Source: Polluticoccus soli (GTDB taxonomy: Bacteria; Bacteroidota; Bacteroidia; Chitinophagales; Chitinophagaceae). Taken from it: a stretch of DNA of 64,000 nucleotides. The stretch lies in the NCBI RefSeq assembly GCF_029269745.1, contig NZ_JARJHT010000001.1, forward strand, positions 2,294,001-2,358,000, written 5' to 3'. The translations under genes and the position numbers were made by a program. Below, one piece after another: positions 52,082 through 61,074 of the stretch; position 1 is the stretch's first letter; each line of letters begins with the position of its first letter. The notes under the pieces are model-generated. The model did no database searches. It worked only from the letters and a program-made list of their open reading frames with translations, and was not told the DNA's origin.

Positions 52082-52597
52082 CTACTGTATATGCGACAGG
52101 TCACTCTGTTTTAGCTCTATGCCATTATTGTCGGCATACGACTTCTGGGCGTCGTGCAGGGCATTGAGTTTTACCTGCTCTTCTTTCGAGCTGTTGACAA
52201 GATCGGTATAGGCCGCGCTGACGCGCTGCTTGTTGGTGGTATCAGAGAACTCTTCAAAGGCCTTCATTTTCTGGATGATGACATCGCGTTCAAACTGGAG
52301 GTAGTCCAGCTCGGCGGTGCGCAGCTGCTCAGACCCGCCAATGTCTTTCATGTCAGCTACATCATCTATGCTTTGTTCTATATAGTCCTGTACTTCCTGT
52401 CGCGCGGCAGGAAGCTGGCTGTAGTCACCGGAGTTGAAGGCTATTTTAAATTCCTCTCCCCAAGCCTGCCCTTTGTAAAACAGCGAGTCATTTATGGTGG
52501 TCAGCTCGTTGTTCAGGCCAATAATATCCTGCTGCTTATCGGCGCAGGAGGCAAGTAAAACAACAGCGAGCGCAATTGCAGCTAGTCGATAAAACAT
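52082..52597 (-). CDS. Lipoprotein of unknown function, mostly helical, 171 aa
   Basis: Type II signal peptide (MFYRLAAIALAVVLLASCADK, lipobox LASC). The mature protein is almost entirely helical with heptad-like spacing (LNNELTTINDSLFYKGQ; RTAELDYLQFERDVIIQK), so it is probably a short coiled-coil lipoprotein facing the periplasm. No known motif. It is divergent from hscA by about 200 bases and upstream of the 125-residue gene in the same direction. Confidence 0.75.
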   Translation of the reverse strand: MFYRLAAIALAVVLLASCADKQQDIIGLNNELTTINDSLFYKGQAWGEEFKIAFNSGDYSQLPAARQEVQDYIEQSIDDVADMKDIGGSEQLRTAELDYLQFERDVIIQKMKAFEEFSDTTNKQRVSAAYTDLVNSSKEEQVKLNALHDAQKSYADNNGIELKQSDLSHIQ

Positions 52598-52773
52598 TGA
52601 ACCTTTGATTCTCCAAATATAGCTGAAATAACGAATTGACGAGTAGTATGATGCCGCCCTGGCATATACTTCGCCTCGCCAGCTGTGTTACTTCTTAAAA
52701 TATTCTGTTATTTGACCTCTAATGCACTGATAAACGAAACATTAGCATAGAATTCTCTTTATGGCCTTTCCCG

Positions 52774-52781
52774 TACCTTTG
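52774..52781 (+). promoter_or_regulatory. -7 promoter element of hscA
   Basis: TACCTTTG matches TAnnTTTG and lies 19 bases before the ATG at 52801. No -33 TTG lies at the expected distance. Confidence 0.5.
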
Positions 52782-52800
52782 TGCCCTCAAGACGAATTTA

Positions 52801-54660
52801 ATGGGTAAAATAGCCATCAATATAGCCACAGGCAGCCTGCAGCAGGCTGAGACGATAGTAGGAATAGACCTCGGTACAACCAATAGCCTGATCGCTATTG
52901 TGCGCGAAGACACCAGGCAGCCGATAGCTCTCCGCGAAATAGACGGGTTGACGCTGGTGCCATCTATTGTTCACTTTGACCGCAATAGCAGTGCTATGGT
53001 AGGGAACGAGGCCAAAGAGTTGCTGATAGATGAACCGGAGCGTACTATCTATTCTGTAAAACGCCTGATGGGTAAGTCTTACAAAGATGTAGGCCACGAC
53101 TCAAGCTTCTTTGCCTATAATATTATAGACGACGATACAGATTCACTTGTGAAGATCCAGGTGGGCGACAAGTTCTATTCGCCAATTGAGCTGTCATCTT
53201 ACATATTGAAAGAATTGAAGCATAGGGCAGAACATATATTGAAGACGCCGGTAAACAAAGCGGTGATCACCGTTCCTGCTTACTTTAACGATGCACAAAG
53301 ACAGGCGACCCGTGATGCCGGACGCCTGGCCGGTCTGGATGTCCTCCGCATAGTGAATGAGCCAACGGCAGCCAGCCTGGCGTATGGCCTTGGTGTAAAA
53401 CCTGAGGAGGAAAAGACTATAGCTGTGTACGATCTGGGCGGTGGCACATTCGATATTTCCGTTCTGAAGATCACTAATGGCATCTTCGAAGTACTGTCTA
53501 CCAACGGTGATACTTACCTGGGTGGTGACGATATGGACAAGGCTGTAGTAAAACATTGGGTGGCAGAGCTCGGCATCAGTAATGCAGAATTTGACGGCAA
53601 TAAATCGCTGGCACAGGCGCTAAGGCTGACAGCTGAGGAAGCTAAAAAGCATTTGAGCAGCAACGACAGTTTCGAAGGAGAAATTGACGGCCGCAAAGTA
53701 AGAATCACAAAAGCGAAATTCAACGAACTGGTACAACCGCTGGTAGATCGCACGCTTACAGCCTGTAAGAATGCCCTGCGTGATGCTAAACTGGAAACAA
53801 AAGATATAGATGCGGTAGTAATGGTAGGCGGTTCAACCCGCGTGCCGTTGGTAAAAGAAAGCGTACGCGATTTCTTCGGTAAAGAAGTGTTTGACCAATT
53901 AAACCCTGACGAAGTGGTAGCATTGGGAGCAGCCGTGCAGGCCGATATATTGGCTGGTAAAAACACAGACATGCTCCTGCTGGATGTTACACCACTCAGC
54001 CTGGGTATTGAAACCATGGGCGGACTGATGGATGTGCTGATACCACGTAACAGTAAGATACCCACAAAGGCGGGTCGTCAATATACTACACATAAAGATG
54101 GGCAAAGCGGTATGCGCATCTCTGTTTACCAGGGCGAACGCGACCTGGTGCAGGATAACCGTAAACTGGCTGAGTTCAATCTTACCGGAATACCTGCTAT
54201 GCCAGCCGGACTGCCTAAAGTAGAGGTGACCTTCTTGATAGACGCCGACGGTATCCTGAAAGTAAGTGCTACAGAACTGCGCAGCGGTGTAGCGCAAACC
54301 ATAGATGTGAAACCACAATACGGCCTAACGGATGAAGAGGTTGAACGCATGCTGATGGATTCATTGACGCACGCAAAGAGCGATATGCAAACGCGCGCCC
54401 TGGTTGAAGCCAGCACCGAAGCTGAACAAATGCTGGAGACAACGATGAAGTTTATCAATAAGCACCGTGAGCTGCTGAGTGGCGAAGAAATGGAAGCTAC
54501 TGAGCTGCAGATGAAGCGTCTGAAAGCCGCGATAGCGGCAAAGGATAAAGACCTGGTGCAGAAAGAGACCGAGTTGTTGAATGACATATCCCGTCCGTTC
54601 GCCGAGCGCGTGATGGATGCAGCGCTGAAAGATGCGATGAAAGGAAAGAAGATCGTTTAG
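52801..54660 (+). CDS. hscA: HscA-type Hsp70 (iron-sulfur assembly chaperone)
   Basis: A 619-residue Hsp70 that differs from the housekeeping DnaK by the N-terminal extension [20 protein letters not shown] before IDLGTTNS, typical of HscA. The ATPase motifs [14 protein letters not shown] and [16 protein letters not shown] are intact, as is [12 protein letters not shown]-like [16 protein letters not shown]. HscA helps transfer clusters from the IscU scaffold with its partner HscB. No isc or suf genes, and no hscB, lie nearby, so it is a solitary locus. The C-terminus lacks the acidic EEVK tail of DnaK. Confidence 0.9.
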   Translation: MGKIAINIATGSLQQAETIVGIDLGTTNSLIAIVREDTRQPIALREIDGLTLVPSIVHFDRNSSAMVGNEAKELLIDEPERTIYSVKRLMGKSYKDVGHDSSFFAYNIIDDDTDSLVKIQVGDKFYSPIELSSYILKELKHRAEHILKTPVNKAVITVPAYFNDAQRQATRDAGRLAGLDVLRIVNEPTAASLAYGLGVKPEEEKTIAVYDLGGGTFDISVLKITNGIFEVLSTNGDTYLGGDDMDKAVVKHWVAELGISNAEFDGNKSLAQALRLTAEEAKKHLSSNDSFEGEIDGRKVRITKAKFNELVQPLVDRTLTACKNALRDAKLETKDIDAVVMVGGSTRVPLVKESVRDFFGKEVFDQLNPDEVVALGAAVQADILAGKNTDMLLLDVTPLSLGIETMGGLMDVLIPRNSKIPTKAGRQYTTHKDGQSGMRISVYQGERDLVQDNRKLAEFNLTGIPAMPAGLPKVEVTFLIDADGILKVSATELRSGVAQTIDVKPQYGLTDEEVERMLMDSLTHAKSDMQTRALVEASTEAEQMLETTMKFINKHRELLSGEEMEATELQMKRLKAAIAAKDKDLVQKETELLNDISRPFAERVMDAALKDAMKGKKIV

Positions 54661-54678
54661 TCGACTTGATATAACTTG

Positions 54679-54713
54679 AACAAGCCTCCGGAAATGGGGG
54701 CTTGTTGTTTTTA
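54679..54713 (+). terminator. Terminator after hscA
   Basis: A stem AACAAGCCTCC (54679-54689) pairs with GGGGGCTTGTT (54696-54706), with one G-T wobble, and is followed by GTTTTT. Confidence 0.85.
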
Positions 54714-54782
54714 GGAATAATAATAATTAACCGCATTGTGATGCTAAAAACGGCTTAACTTAGTAGTGCGTTCATTTCTGAT

Positions 54783-55910
54783 ATGTACCACCGGGTAGCC
54801 CTTGCGCTTTTCCTTATTCTCTTTGTTTCCTGTAGCAGCAGGCAACAAAAGCGACACTCATTTTATTACTGGAAACTGGATAACTACGGTCGAATAGATA
54901 GTGCTGAGGTCCGTAAAATAGACAGTATGGGTGTAGAACACTTCTACATTCACATGATGGATGTGGATTGGAGCGAGGTTCGCAAGATGCCCGTGCCTAT
55001 CAATACTACAGGTAATGTTGACGCGTATGCAACTAGGACGTATACGCCTGTTGTATTTATCACCAATAGGGTATTTGAGCAGATGCCTGACAACTGGTGT
55101 GATACGCTGGCGCGAAAAATAAAATTCAAGCTGGCACTGGAAACAGCCAACATTGGCTCCAATAGCATGTATGACAGTATTAGCCAGCGAATGAAACGCA
55201 TGAAAGTTGAATGGTACGATTCGACATATCAACGCAAATACGATTCGGTAAGTAAAGCGTATAAGAATGAAATGTTGGAGCGCCGTTTGAAAGGTATACA
55301 GGTAGACTGCGACTGGACAGCCAAGACAAAGGATAAATACTTTCGTTTTCTAAGGGAGTTGCGTAAGCAACTACCCGGTATGGAACTGTCGGCGACGGTA
55401 AGGTTGTATCCTTATAAGTACCGTAAAAAAATGGGTGTGCCGCCCGTTGACCGCGTGGTGCTAATGTGTTATAACCTTGGCGGTATTACGACCCCTCAAA
55501 CAGTCAACTCGGTTTTCGATCTGAAAGAATTGGAAAAGTACCTCGAGGTGAAAGATTATCCTTTGCCCATGGAGATCGCATTACCCGTATTTGGCTGGTA
55601 TGCCTGGTTTCGCGGACCGCAATTCAAAGGTGTCATCTATGAAACACCGGAGCTGGTTGCTGCAGGAGCGTTCTCCAAACGGGAGCAAAACAATAGTCTT
55701 GTAATAAGAGATACCGTTGTTCAGAACAGATACCTACGCGAAGGCGACATTTTACGCATGGAGTATCCAAATGCAAATGAAGTGGAGCAAGCTGCTGCTT
55801 TAATAACACGGAAGATCCCTAATTATAGGGGCATCGTATTTTATCATTGGCACCTGCCATCAGTAAAGCGATATGAAAACGCTATTCAAAATATTTATCG
55901 CGCTTATTAG
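54783..55910 (+). CDS. Lipoprotein of unknown function, possible TIM-barrel, 375 aa
   Basis: Type II signal peptide (MYHRVALALFLILFVSCSSR, lipobox VSC). The mature part has alternating strands and helices. A stretch near residues 170-235 (LKGIQVDCDWTAKTKDKYFR; ELSATVRLYPYKYRKKMG) looks like the barrel strands of a glycosidase-like or DUF3142-type fold, with QVDCDW as a possible active-site strand. The late FHWHLPSV-type segment (VFYHWHLPS) could be another active-site loop. This is a weak structural guess, not a family assignment. It overlaps the start of the next gene by 38 bases in another frame, so the two are co-expressed. Confidence 0.72.
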   Translation: MYHRVALALFLILFVSCSSRQQKRHSFYYWKLDNYGRIDSAEVRKIDSMGVEHFYIHMMDVDWSEVRKMPVPINTTGNVDAYATRTYTPVVFITNRVFEQMPDNWCDTLARKIKFKLALETANIGSNSMYDSISQRMKRMKVEWYDSTYQRKYDSVSKAYKNEMLERRLKGIQVDCDWTAKTKDKYFRFLRELRKQLPGMELSATVRLYPYKYRKKMGVPPVDRVVLMCYNLGGITTPQTVNSVFDLKELEKYLEVKDYPLPMEIALPVFGWYAWFRGPQFKGVIYETPELVAAGAFSKREQNNSLVIRDTVVQNRYLREGDILRMEYPNANEVEQAAALITRKIPNYRGIVFYHWHLPSVKRYENAIQNIYRAY

Positions 55911-58314
55911 CGTTGTGCTGCTGACTACTATGCCGGAGCGCACGCATAGTTGCGGGCCGAGCCTGGAGACAGATGAAGTGCGGCTTGCCCTCTTCAGGCC
56001 TGAGATGATCGGGGATGATGCATTGACGGGCTTCGGGTATACACATGATTACCTTAATGGTGGTCCATCAGTCGGGAACGATTATAAGCTGAATTGTGAA
56101 GAATGGCGCACATTTACCCGAGGGGAGGCCAGCGTCGGGGATATCTACCAGGTACAGTACGAAACAAAACCCGACGTGTTTCTATACGCATACAATACCG
56201 GCGACTGGTCAGACTTTACAGACAATACATTTGCACGATGGCTCACGCGAAAGCAAAACAAAGAAGCTTTAGAGTATATGGCGATTGCCAAGCGCATAGA
56301 GTTTGATCAGATGGACCGTAATGATGACCCATGGGATGATGGGGGTAAAAGTGGACATGCGGATATGGTAGGTTACATGGAGCTGACGGAGAAGCTTGAG
56401 AAGCCATTGCCGGAATTTTTGAGGCAGCGTTATGCTTTTCAGGCGGTAAAGGTTGTTTATTACTTGAATCATAGTGTAACACCTTTTAATCATGACAGCA
56501 CGCTGATATCGATCTATGATAAATATTTGAAAGGCAAAAAGACTATTGTGTCAGATTGGGGGATGCTGTATTATGCTTTTGCACAACCTACCGGAACATT
56601 GCAAAATCTTTATTTGTTACGCACTTTCGATAGAAGTGATGAGAAAAAACATTATGCGTATCAATGGTTGGATTCGGAGGGTGTTGATAGTCTGGCGACC
56701 TATGTGACGACAAAAGAAGATAGGCTAATGGTAGACGTGATAAAGACCATCAGAACACCCGATAGAGCTCTTGAAAAAATTGGCAAGATCTATACAGCCG
56801 ATCCTGGTAACAAATATTTGCCTTTGCTGATTACCCGTGAGATAAATAAGCTGGAAGACTGGATATGGTCGCCAGAAGTGCTCGGATTTAGCCCGGAACC
56901 CAAAGTCAATGCATTTGAAAAACAATCGCATATACGTAAATCCAGGAATGGTGACTGGGAAGCAGACACCAACTATGCCTATTATCTCGACAAAAATCTT
57001 CGTAAAGACCGCGCTTATCTAACCGAAGTGCAAGAGTATTTGAAATACATGCTTGCACATGGTGGTGCAGATCGAAACTTTCTGCGGATGAGCATTGCGC
57101 ATCTTTCCAACATGAACGGTGATTACGCGGCTGCCAACAGTTATTTGTCGCAGGTTAGTAAAACGGGTAGGGCAGTTTATGACAAGCAGGTAGCTATTGA
57201 TCGTTTGATCAGCCTGATGCACACAGCAGATATCACGCATCCTGCCGGCAAACAAAAAGTATTTGACCTGTTGCAATACCTGAAGAATGCCGGCGTCGGA
57301 ATGAAACCTTATGAAGACGGATATTACTGGGCAAAAGAGCCCGATGACGATCTGAATGAATTGCTGGTAATGCTCAGTAAGCGTTACCGCGCGCATGGGG
57401 ATATAGTTACGGCTGCATTGCTGATGCAAAAGGCACGGATCAATGTTAATGAGTACACCGGCTATCTTGGCAGTGACAGCATTACCTATGTCCGCCTTGC
57501 ATACTTCGACCGGTACGGCACTACAAATGACATTGACAGTTTGCTGGCATTTAGAAACAAAAGCAACAAGACTGCTTTTGAACAATACATAGCTGAAGAA
57601 ATAGCAGCGCCGGTAGACTTTTATCTCGATCTGAAAGGAACGATGCTTATCCGCGAAAAGAAATTTCGTGAGGCGCTGACGGTGTTTAACCAGATCAACG
57701 ATAGTTTTTGGGCACAGAACTATGAATACGAAAGCTACCTACCTAAAATGTATATAGGCAGCGTAGGTACATACATTTCCGGTGTATTGGGACCGCGCAA
57801 GCAGTATGCCTATACCAGCAAGAAACTTATCATCAAGGATGTTGTTGCAATAGAAGACGCACTAGCTTCTGCTGTAACCACCGAAAATAAGGCGAGACAA
57901 ACCTTTTTATTGGCCAATGTATATTTTAACCTGACCTGGGGTGGCAAAGGATGGATGATGTATAGCTACGGAAAATCCAGTCGCGGTGCGTGGGGGGTAA
58001 ATTATGATTGGGTGAGCTACAACTTCATTTCAAACGACAAGCAAAAAATGAGAGCTTTCTATAACTACGCGGATGCAATGGAGATGTACCGTCGTGCACT
58101 CAGTACGACAAAAGATAATGAGCTTGAAGCGCAATGTCTCCTAATGCTCGGCTACTGCGATAAATATGGAGGTAGCAGAAGAAAGGAAATGAAGGGGATA
58201 GAATACTATGGCAATGACGACGATTATAAATCGCCTTATTATCGTTCATTCGCCAGCAAGTACGAACACACCCGCACGTATTATTGGGCAGTCGGTTGTC
58301 CCGATGTGCAATAA
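55873..58314 (+). CDS. Large secreted protein of unknown function, 813 aa
   Basis: Signal peptide (MKTLFKIFIALISVVLLTTM) followed by a Cys-containing segment SCGPSLETDEVRLALFRPEM. The start inside the preceding gene is supported by this signal peptide. The body is helical with TPR-like stretches (AYYLDKNLRKDRAYLTEVQE; GDYAAANSYLSQVSKTGRA; NKARQTFLLANVYFNLTWGG), suggesting an extended helical solenoid, possibly a scaffold. It is rich in Tyr, Asp and Lys. It and the 375-residue lipoprotein overlap by 38 bases and probably act together at the cell surface. I know no function for either. Confidence 0.75.
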   Translation: MKTLFKIFIALISVVLLTTMPERTHSCGPSLETDEVRLALFRPEMIGDDALTGFGYTHDYLNGGPSVGNDYKLNCEEWRTFTRGEASVGDIYQVQYETKPDVFLYAYNTGDWSDFTDNTFARWLTRKQNKEALEYMAIAKRIEFDQMDRNDDPWDDGGKSGHADMVGYMELTEKLEKPLPEFLRQRYAFQAVKVVYYLNHSVTPFNHDSTLISIYDKYLKGKKTIVSDWGMLYYAFAQPTGTLQNLYLLRTFDRSDEKKHYAYQWLDSEGVDSLATYVTTKEDRLMVDVIKTIRTPDRALEKIGKIYTADPGNKYLPLLITREINKLEDWIWSPEVLGFSPEPKVNAFEKQSHIRKSRNGDWEADTNYAYYLDKNLRKDRAYLTEVQEYLKYMLAHGGADRNFLRMSIAHLSNMNGDYAAANSYLSQVSKTGRAVYDKQVAIDRLISLMHTADITHPAGKQKVFDLLQYLKNAGVGMKPYEDGYYWAKEPDDDLNELLVMLSKRYRAHGDIVTAALLMQKARINVNEYTGYLGSDSITYVRLAYFDRYGTTNDIDSLLAFRNKSNKTAFEQYIAEEIAAPVDFYLDLKGTMLIREKKFREALTVFNQINDSFWAQNYEYESYLPKMYIGSVGTYISGVLGPRKQYAYTSKKLIIKDVVAIEDALASAVTTENKARQTFLLANVYFNLTWGGKGWMMYSYGKSSRGAWGVNYDWVSYNFISNDKQKMRAFYNYADAMEMYRRALSTTKDNELEAQCLLMLGYCDKYGGSRRKEMKGIEYYGNDDDYKSPYYRSFASKYEHTRTYYWAVGCPDVQ

Positions 58315-58318
58315 ATAA

Positions 58319-58368
58319 AAAAGCCCTCCGGTCATTTGGTTGCAGGATATAACACCGGAGGGGTTTTG
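58319..58368. terminator. Bidirectional terminator between convergent genes
   Basis: A long stem, CCCTCCGGT (58324-58332) with ACCGGAGGG (58354-58362), has A and T tracts outside and one mismatch. It serves the 813-residue gene and the convergent outer-membrane receptor gene. Confidence 0.82.
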
Positions 58369-58432
58369 TCTATCTGTAGGAATACAGTTTCTTTATTTGG
58401 ATAACCGGGTATCGCCGGTTTTAATTATGTAC

Positions 58433-60877
58433 TTAGCCATTGCCAGCTCTCCGCTTCTCATCTTCAGCACCACCGTTTCTGCGACGTACAGGAGCTACCG
58501 ATTTCTTGCCAAAGCGATACGTCAGTGCTACAGTTACTTGTCTCGTGTCCCGTTCTGCTACAAAATCTTCCTGGTAGCCGCTATATGTGGAGGTAGCACT
58601 CGGGTAGCCTTTCCAGAAGATATCCTGCACATTTAGCCTGGCAGTGAACGCCTTATCCCGGAAGTTCTTTTGCAGGCCGGCATTCAGCATCCAGTTTGGG
58701 TTCACATCCATATACGCATACAATTGTTGTGCCTGGTAAAACAGGCCCAATTCTGCAGATAAGTCCCATGGCAGGATGAAGGTGTTGTTGGTATAGATGT
58801 CAAAAGTGGGGCGTCCGGCATTCAGGCTGGTGTTAGCGATGTTGCCTTCATAGCGGGCATAGTACACATTCACGTTGGTGACATTGGTCCACCATTTAGT
58901 GATCTCGGGAGAATAAGAACCCGACACGCCGTAGAAGACCATGCGGTCGAGGTTCTTGTTGGTTTGCACGGTGACAGAATCTTCATCATCACTGGGTTGT
59001 ATCACTTCGGTGATCACATTGGTGGTGATGCTGTGTGTGAAAGTGGTGATGAATTTCTGGTTGTACGTATGCGATAGTTCAAAGTTGTACGATGACGCAG
59101 GTTGCAAATATGGGTAACCTCCATGGTAGGTGGTGCGATCAATGAAACGCTTGAATGGGTTGAGCTGTTGGTAATCAGGGCGCTGTATACGGCGGCTAAC
59201 GGTGATGCCGACATCGTGTTTCTCAGTTACATGTCGCTGTACGGCCAGGCTTGGGAATAGTTGCGTATAATTGGTGTCGTATTTCTGGTCAGTTACTTTC
59301 TGTTCCCATTCGGCATTCGTATTTTCCAAGCGCAGACCCAATTGTGTGCTCCATTTTGTCCAGTCTTTTTTGAAGTTGGTATATGCTGCATTGATGTTCT
59401 CGTTGTAAATGAAGTGATTGCTGCGTTTGGTGTCCAATACATATAGGCCATTGATCTGCTCATAAAACAATGGTTCGTTGTCTGCCGTCACATAACTTGC
59501 TTTTACGCCTGCGTCGAAGCTGGCGCTGTTTCTCAACGGATTTGAGTAATCTGCCTTTAACGACCGTATCTGTGTTACCCCTGACAGGTTGCTCTTCATC
59601 AGGTATGAAGGCATATACATGTTGCCATCGGGTGACAAGTATTCCGTTACGAAATTTTGATTGCTCTGATTGCCGAAGGCTCCATAGTCGACATCCACGC
59701 TCAGTTCCTTTCCGGAGGTATCGAACGTATGACGCAGATTTGCATTGCCGGCGTAATTGAAGAACATATTAGTATGACGGCCAGTGGTATTGAAATAGTA
59801 CATGATGGCATCGTTCTGATCCAGCGCCTTTGAGCGGTTGTCAGCTTTCGGGTTAAAATGGTTGGTGATGCCACTGCCGCTGAAACCAACTGTTGTGTTT
59901 TTCGAAAGACTATAGTCCATACCGAACGACCCAACATGATTCTTGAAGTCGAAGACTGTGTAGTTATCCTGCAGGTAGGTAAATAGCTTTTTGCTCAGCT
60001 CAGCTCCGGCAGTATCGTAAAAACGCCTGTTCAGCATCAGGTGGTTGTACCAATAACGATATGCATAACTATAGTTGACATACAGGCTCACTTTTTTGTT
60101 GCGGTAGTTGAGGTTGATACCGCTATTTGTTTTAGGATAGATTCCTTGTGCATAAGAGGCATTGATAGAGCCGCTCCAGCCAATGCGCTGGTTCCTTTTG
60201 GTGCGTATGTTGATGATGCCACCCGTTCCCGCAGCATCATAACGCGCACCGGGGTTACTTATAAGCTCTATCCTGTCAATGGAATTGCTGGGCATACTTT
60301 TCAGCATATTGGCCAGGTCTGTTCCGTTCATGTGGGTGATCTTTCCATCTATCATGATAGTAACGCCGGGCTTACCTTTCAGACTAATGTTGTCGTTCTG
60401 GTCGACACGTACGCCGGGCGAACGGGCGAGTACTTCCAGTGCGGATGAGCCTGCGTTTACAATGCTGCTTTCTACATTCACCACTATCTTATTGGCTTCT
60501 ATTTCTATCAGCGGCTTTTGTCCTCTTATAGCTACTTCCTTGAGTGTGCCGGATTTAGGTTGTAAAACAACCTCGGGTATGTTTAGATTATTGCCTGCTA
60601 TGGTGATCTTTTCTGAGCTGAATGTTTCATATCCGTGAAATGTGATCTTTACGATGTAGCTGCCGTCTTCCAGCGATTCAATTGTGTATAGTCCATTGTC
60701 GTTGGTCAGGTCGGCTTTAACCAGCGTGTTGCCTTCTGCTTTGAGTATCACCACATTGGCCGCAGCCAGAGGTTTGCCATCGCTGTCAGTTACTTTGCCG
60801 GTAATGTTGCCAGATTTTGCCAATGCAGGAAACTCGAGAATGATCATTGATAGTATGGCTAGTAGAAGACTTTTCAT
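58433..60877 (-). CDS. Outer-membrane receptor with CarboxypepD_reg-like domain and large beta-barrel
   Basis: An 814-residue TonB-receptor-like protein of the outer-membrane beta-barrel group. Signal peptide MKSLLLAILSMIILEFPALA, an N-terminal carboxypeptidase-regulatory-like domain (GNITGKVTDSDGKPLAAANV), a plug (LEVLARSPGVRVDQNDNISL; GVTIMIDGKITHMNG; ISNPGARYDAAGTGGIINIR), and a barrel with dense aromatic/Gly strands. The tail continues past the last strand (TVALTYRFGKKSVAP) into a basic end rich in Arg/Gly. The start at 60877 is preferred to a 42-codon longer frame because of the signal peptide. It is divergent from the second propeller kinase and shares its upstream region with that gene. 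Confidence 0.9.
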   Translation of the reverse strand: MKSLLLAILSMIILEFPALAKSGNITGKVTDSDGKPLAAANVVILKAEGNTLVKADLTNDNGLYTIESLEDGSYIVKITFHGYETFSSEKITIAGNNLNIPEVVLQPKSGTLKEVAIRGQKPLIEIEANKIVVNVESSIVNAGSSALEVLARSPGVRVDQNDNISLKGKPGVTIMIDGKITHMNGTDLANMLKSMPSNSIDRIELISNPGARYDAAGTGGIINIRTKRNQRIGWSGSINASYAQGIYPKTNSGINLNYRNKKVSLYVNYSYAYRYWYNHLMLNRRFYDTAGAELSKKLFTYLQDNYTVFDFKNHVGSFGMDYSLSKNTTVGFSGSGITNHFNPKADNRSKALDQNDAIMYYFNTTGRHTNMFFNYAGNANLRHTFDTSGKELSVDVDYGAFGNQSNQNFVTEYLSPDGNMYMPSYLMKSNLSGVTQIRSLKADYSNPLRNSASFDAGVKASYVTADNEPLFYEQINGLYVLDTKRSNHFIYNENINAAYTNFKKDWTKWSTQLGLRLENTNAEWEQKVTDQKYDTNYTQLFPSLAVQRHVTEKHDVGITVSRRIQRPDYQQLNPFKRFIDRTTYHGGYPYLQPASSYNFELSHTYNQKFITTFTHSITTNVITEVIQPSDDEDSVTVQTNKNLDRMVFYGVSGSYSPEITKWWTNVTNVNVYYARYEGNIANTSLNAGRPTFDIYTNNTFILPWDLSAELGLFYQAQQLYAYMDVNPNWMLNAGLQKNFRDKAFTARLNVQDIFWKGYPSATSTYSGYQEDFVAERDTRQVTVALTYRFGKKSVAPVRRRNGGAEDEKRRAGNG

Positions 60878-60925
60878 AGCGACCGATTTATGCTCAAATG
60901 TATTTCCGCCAATCATTGAAGCCTT

Positions 60926-60973
60926 CACCCAACGCGGGTGATTTGCATTTTTTGGCACCCCCCGAAAAGGGTG
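60926..60973. promoter_or_regulatory. Paired CACCC/GGGTG dyads in the divergent promoter
   Basis: CACCC-N5-GGGTG (60926-60940) and CACCC-N8-GGGTG (60956-60973) lie between the outer-membrane receptor and the propeller kinase. Both right arms continue as GGGTGATTT (60936-60944, 60969-60977). The dyad centres are about 31 bp, or three helical turns, apart, which suits binding of a dimeric regulator to one face. This is inference from the repeats. Confidence 0.55.
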
Positions 60974-61074
60974 ATTTATATATTGAGCTGTACAAATCCA
61001 CAAAGAATCTGCATTTTGATGAGCAGGAATTGCCTTGGCATCAAAATTTTAAAAGAACTAATTTCACTACTGTA

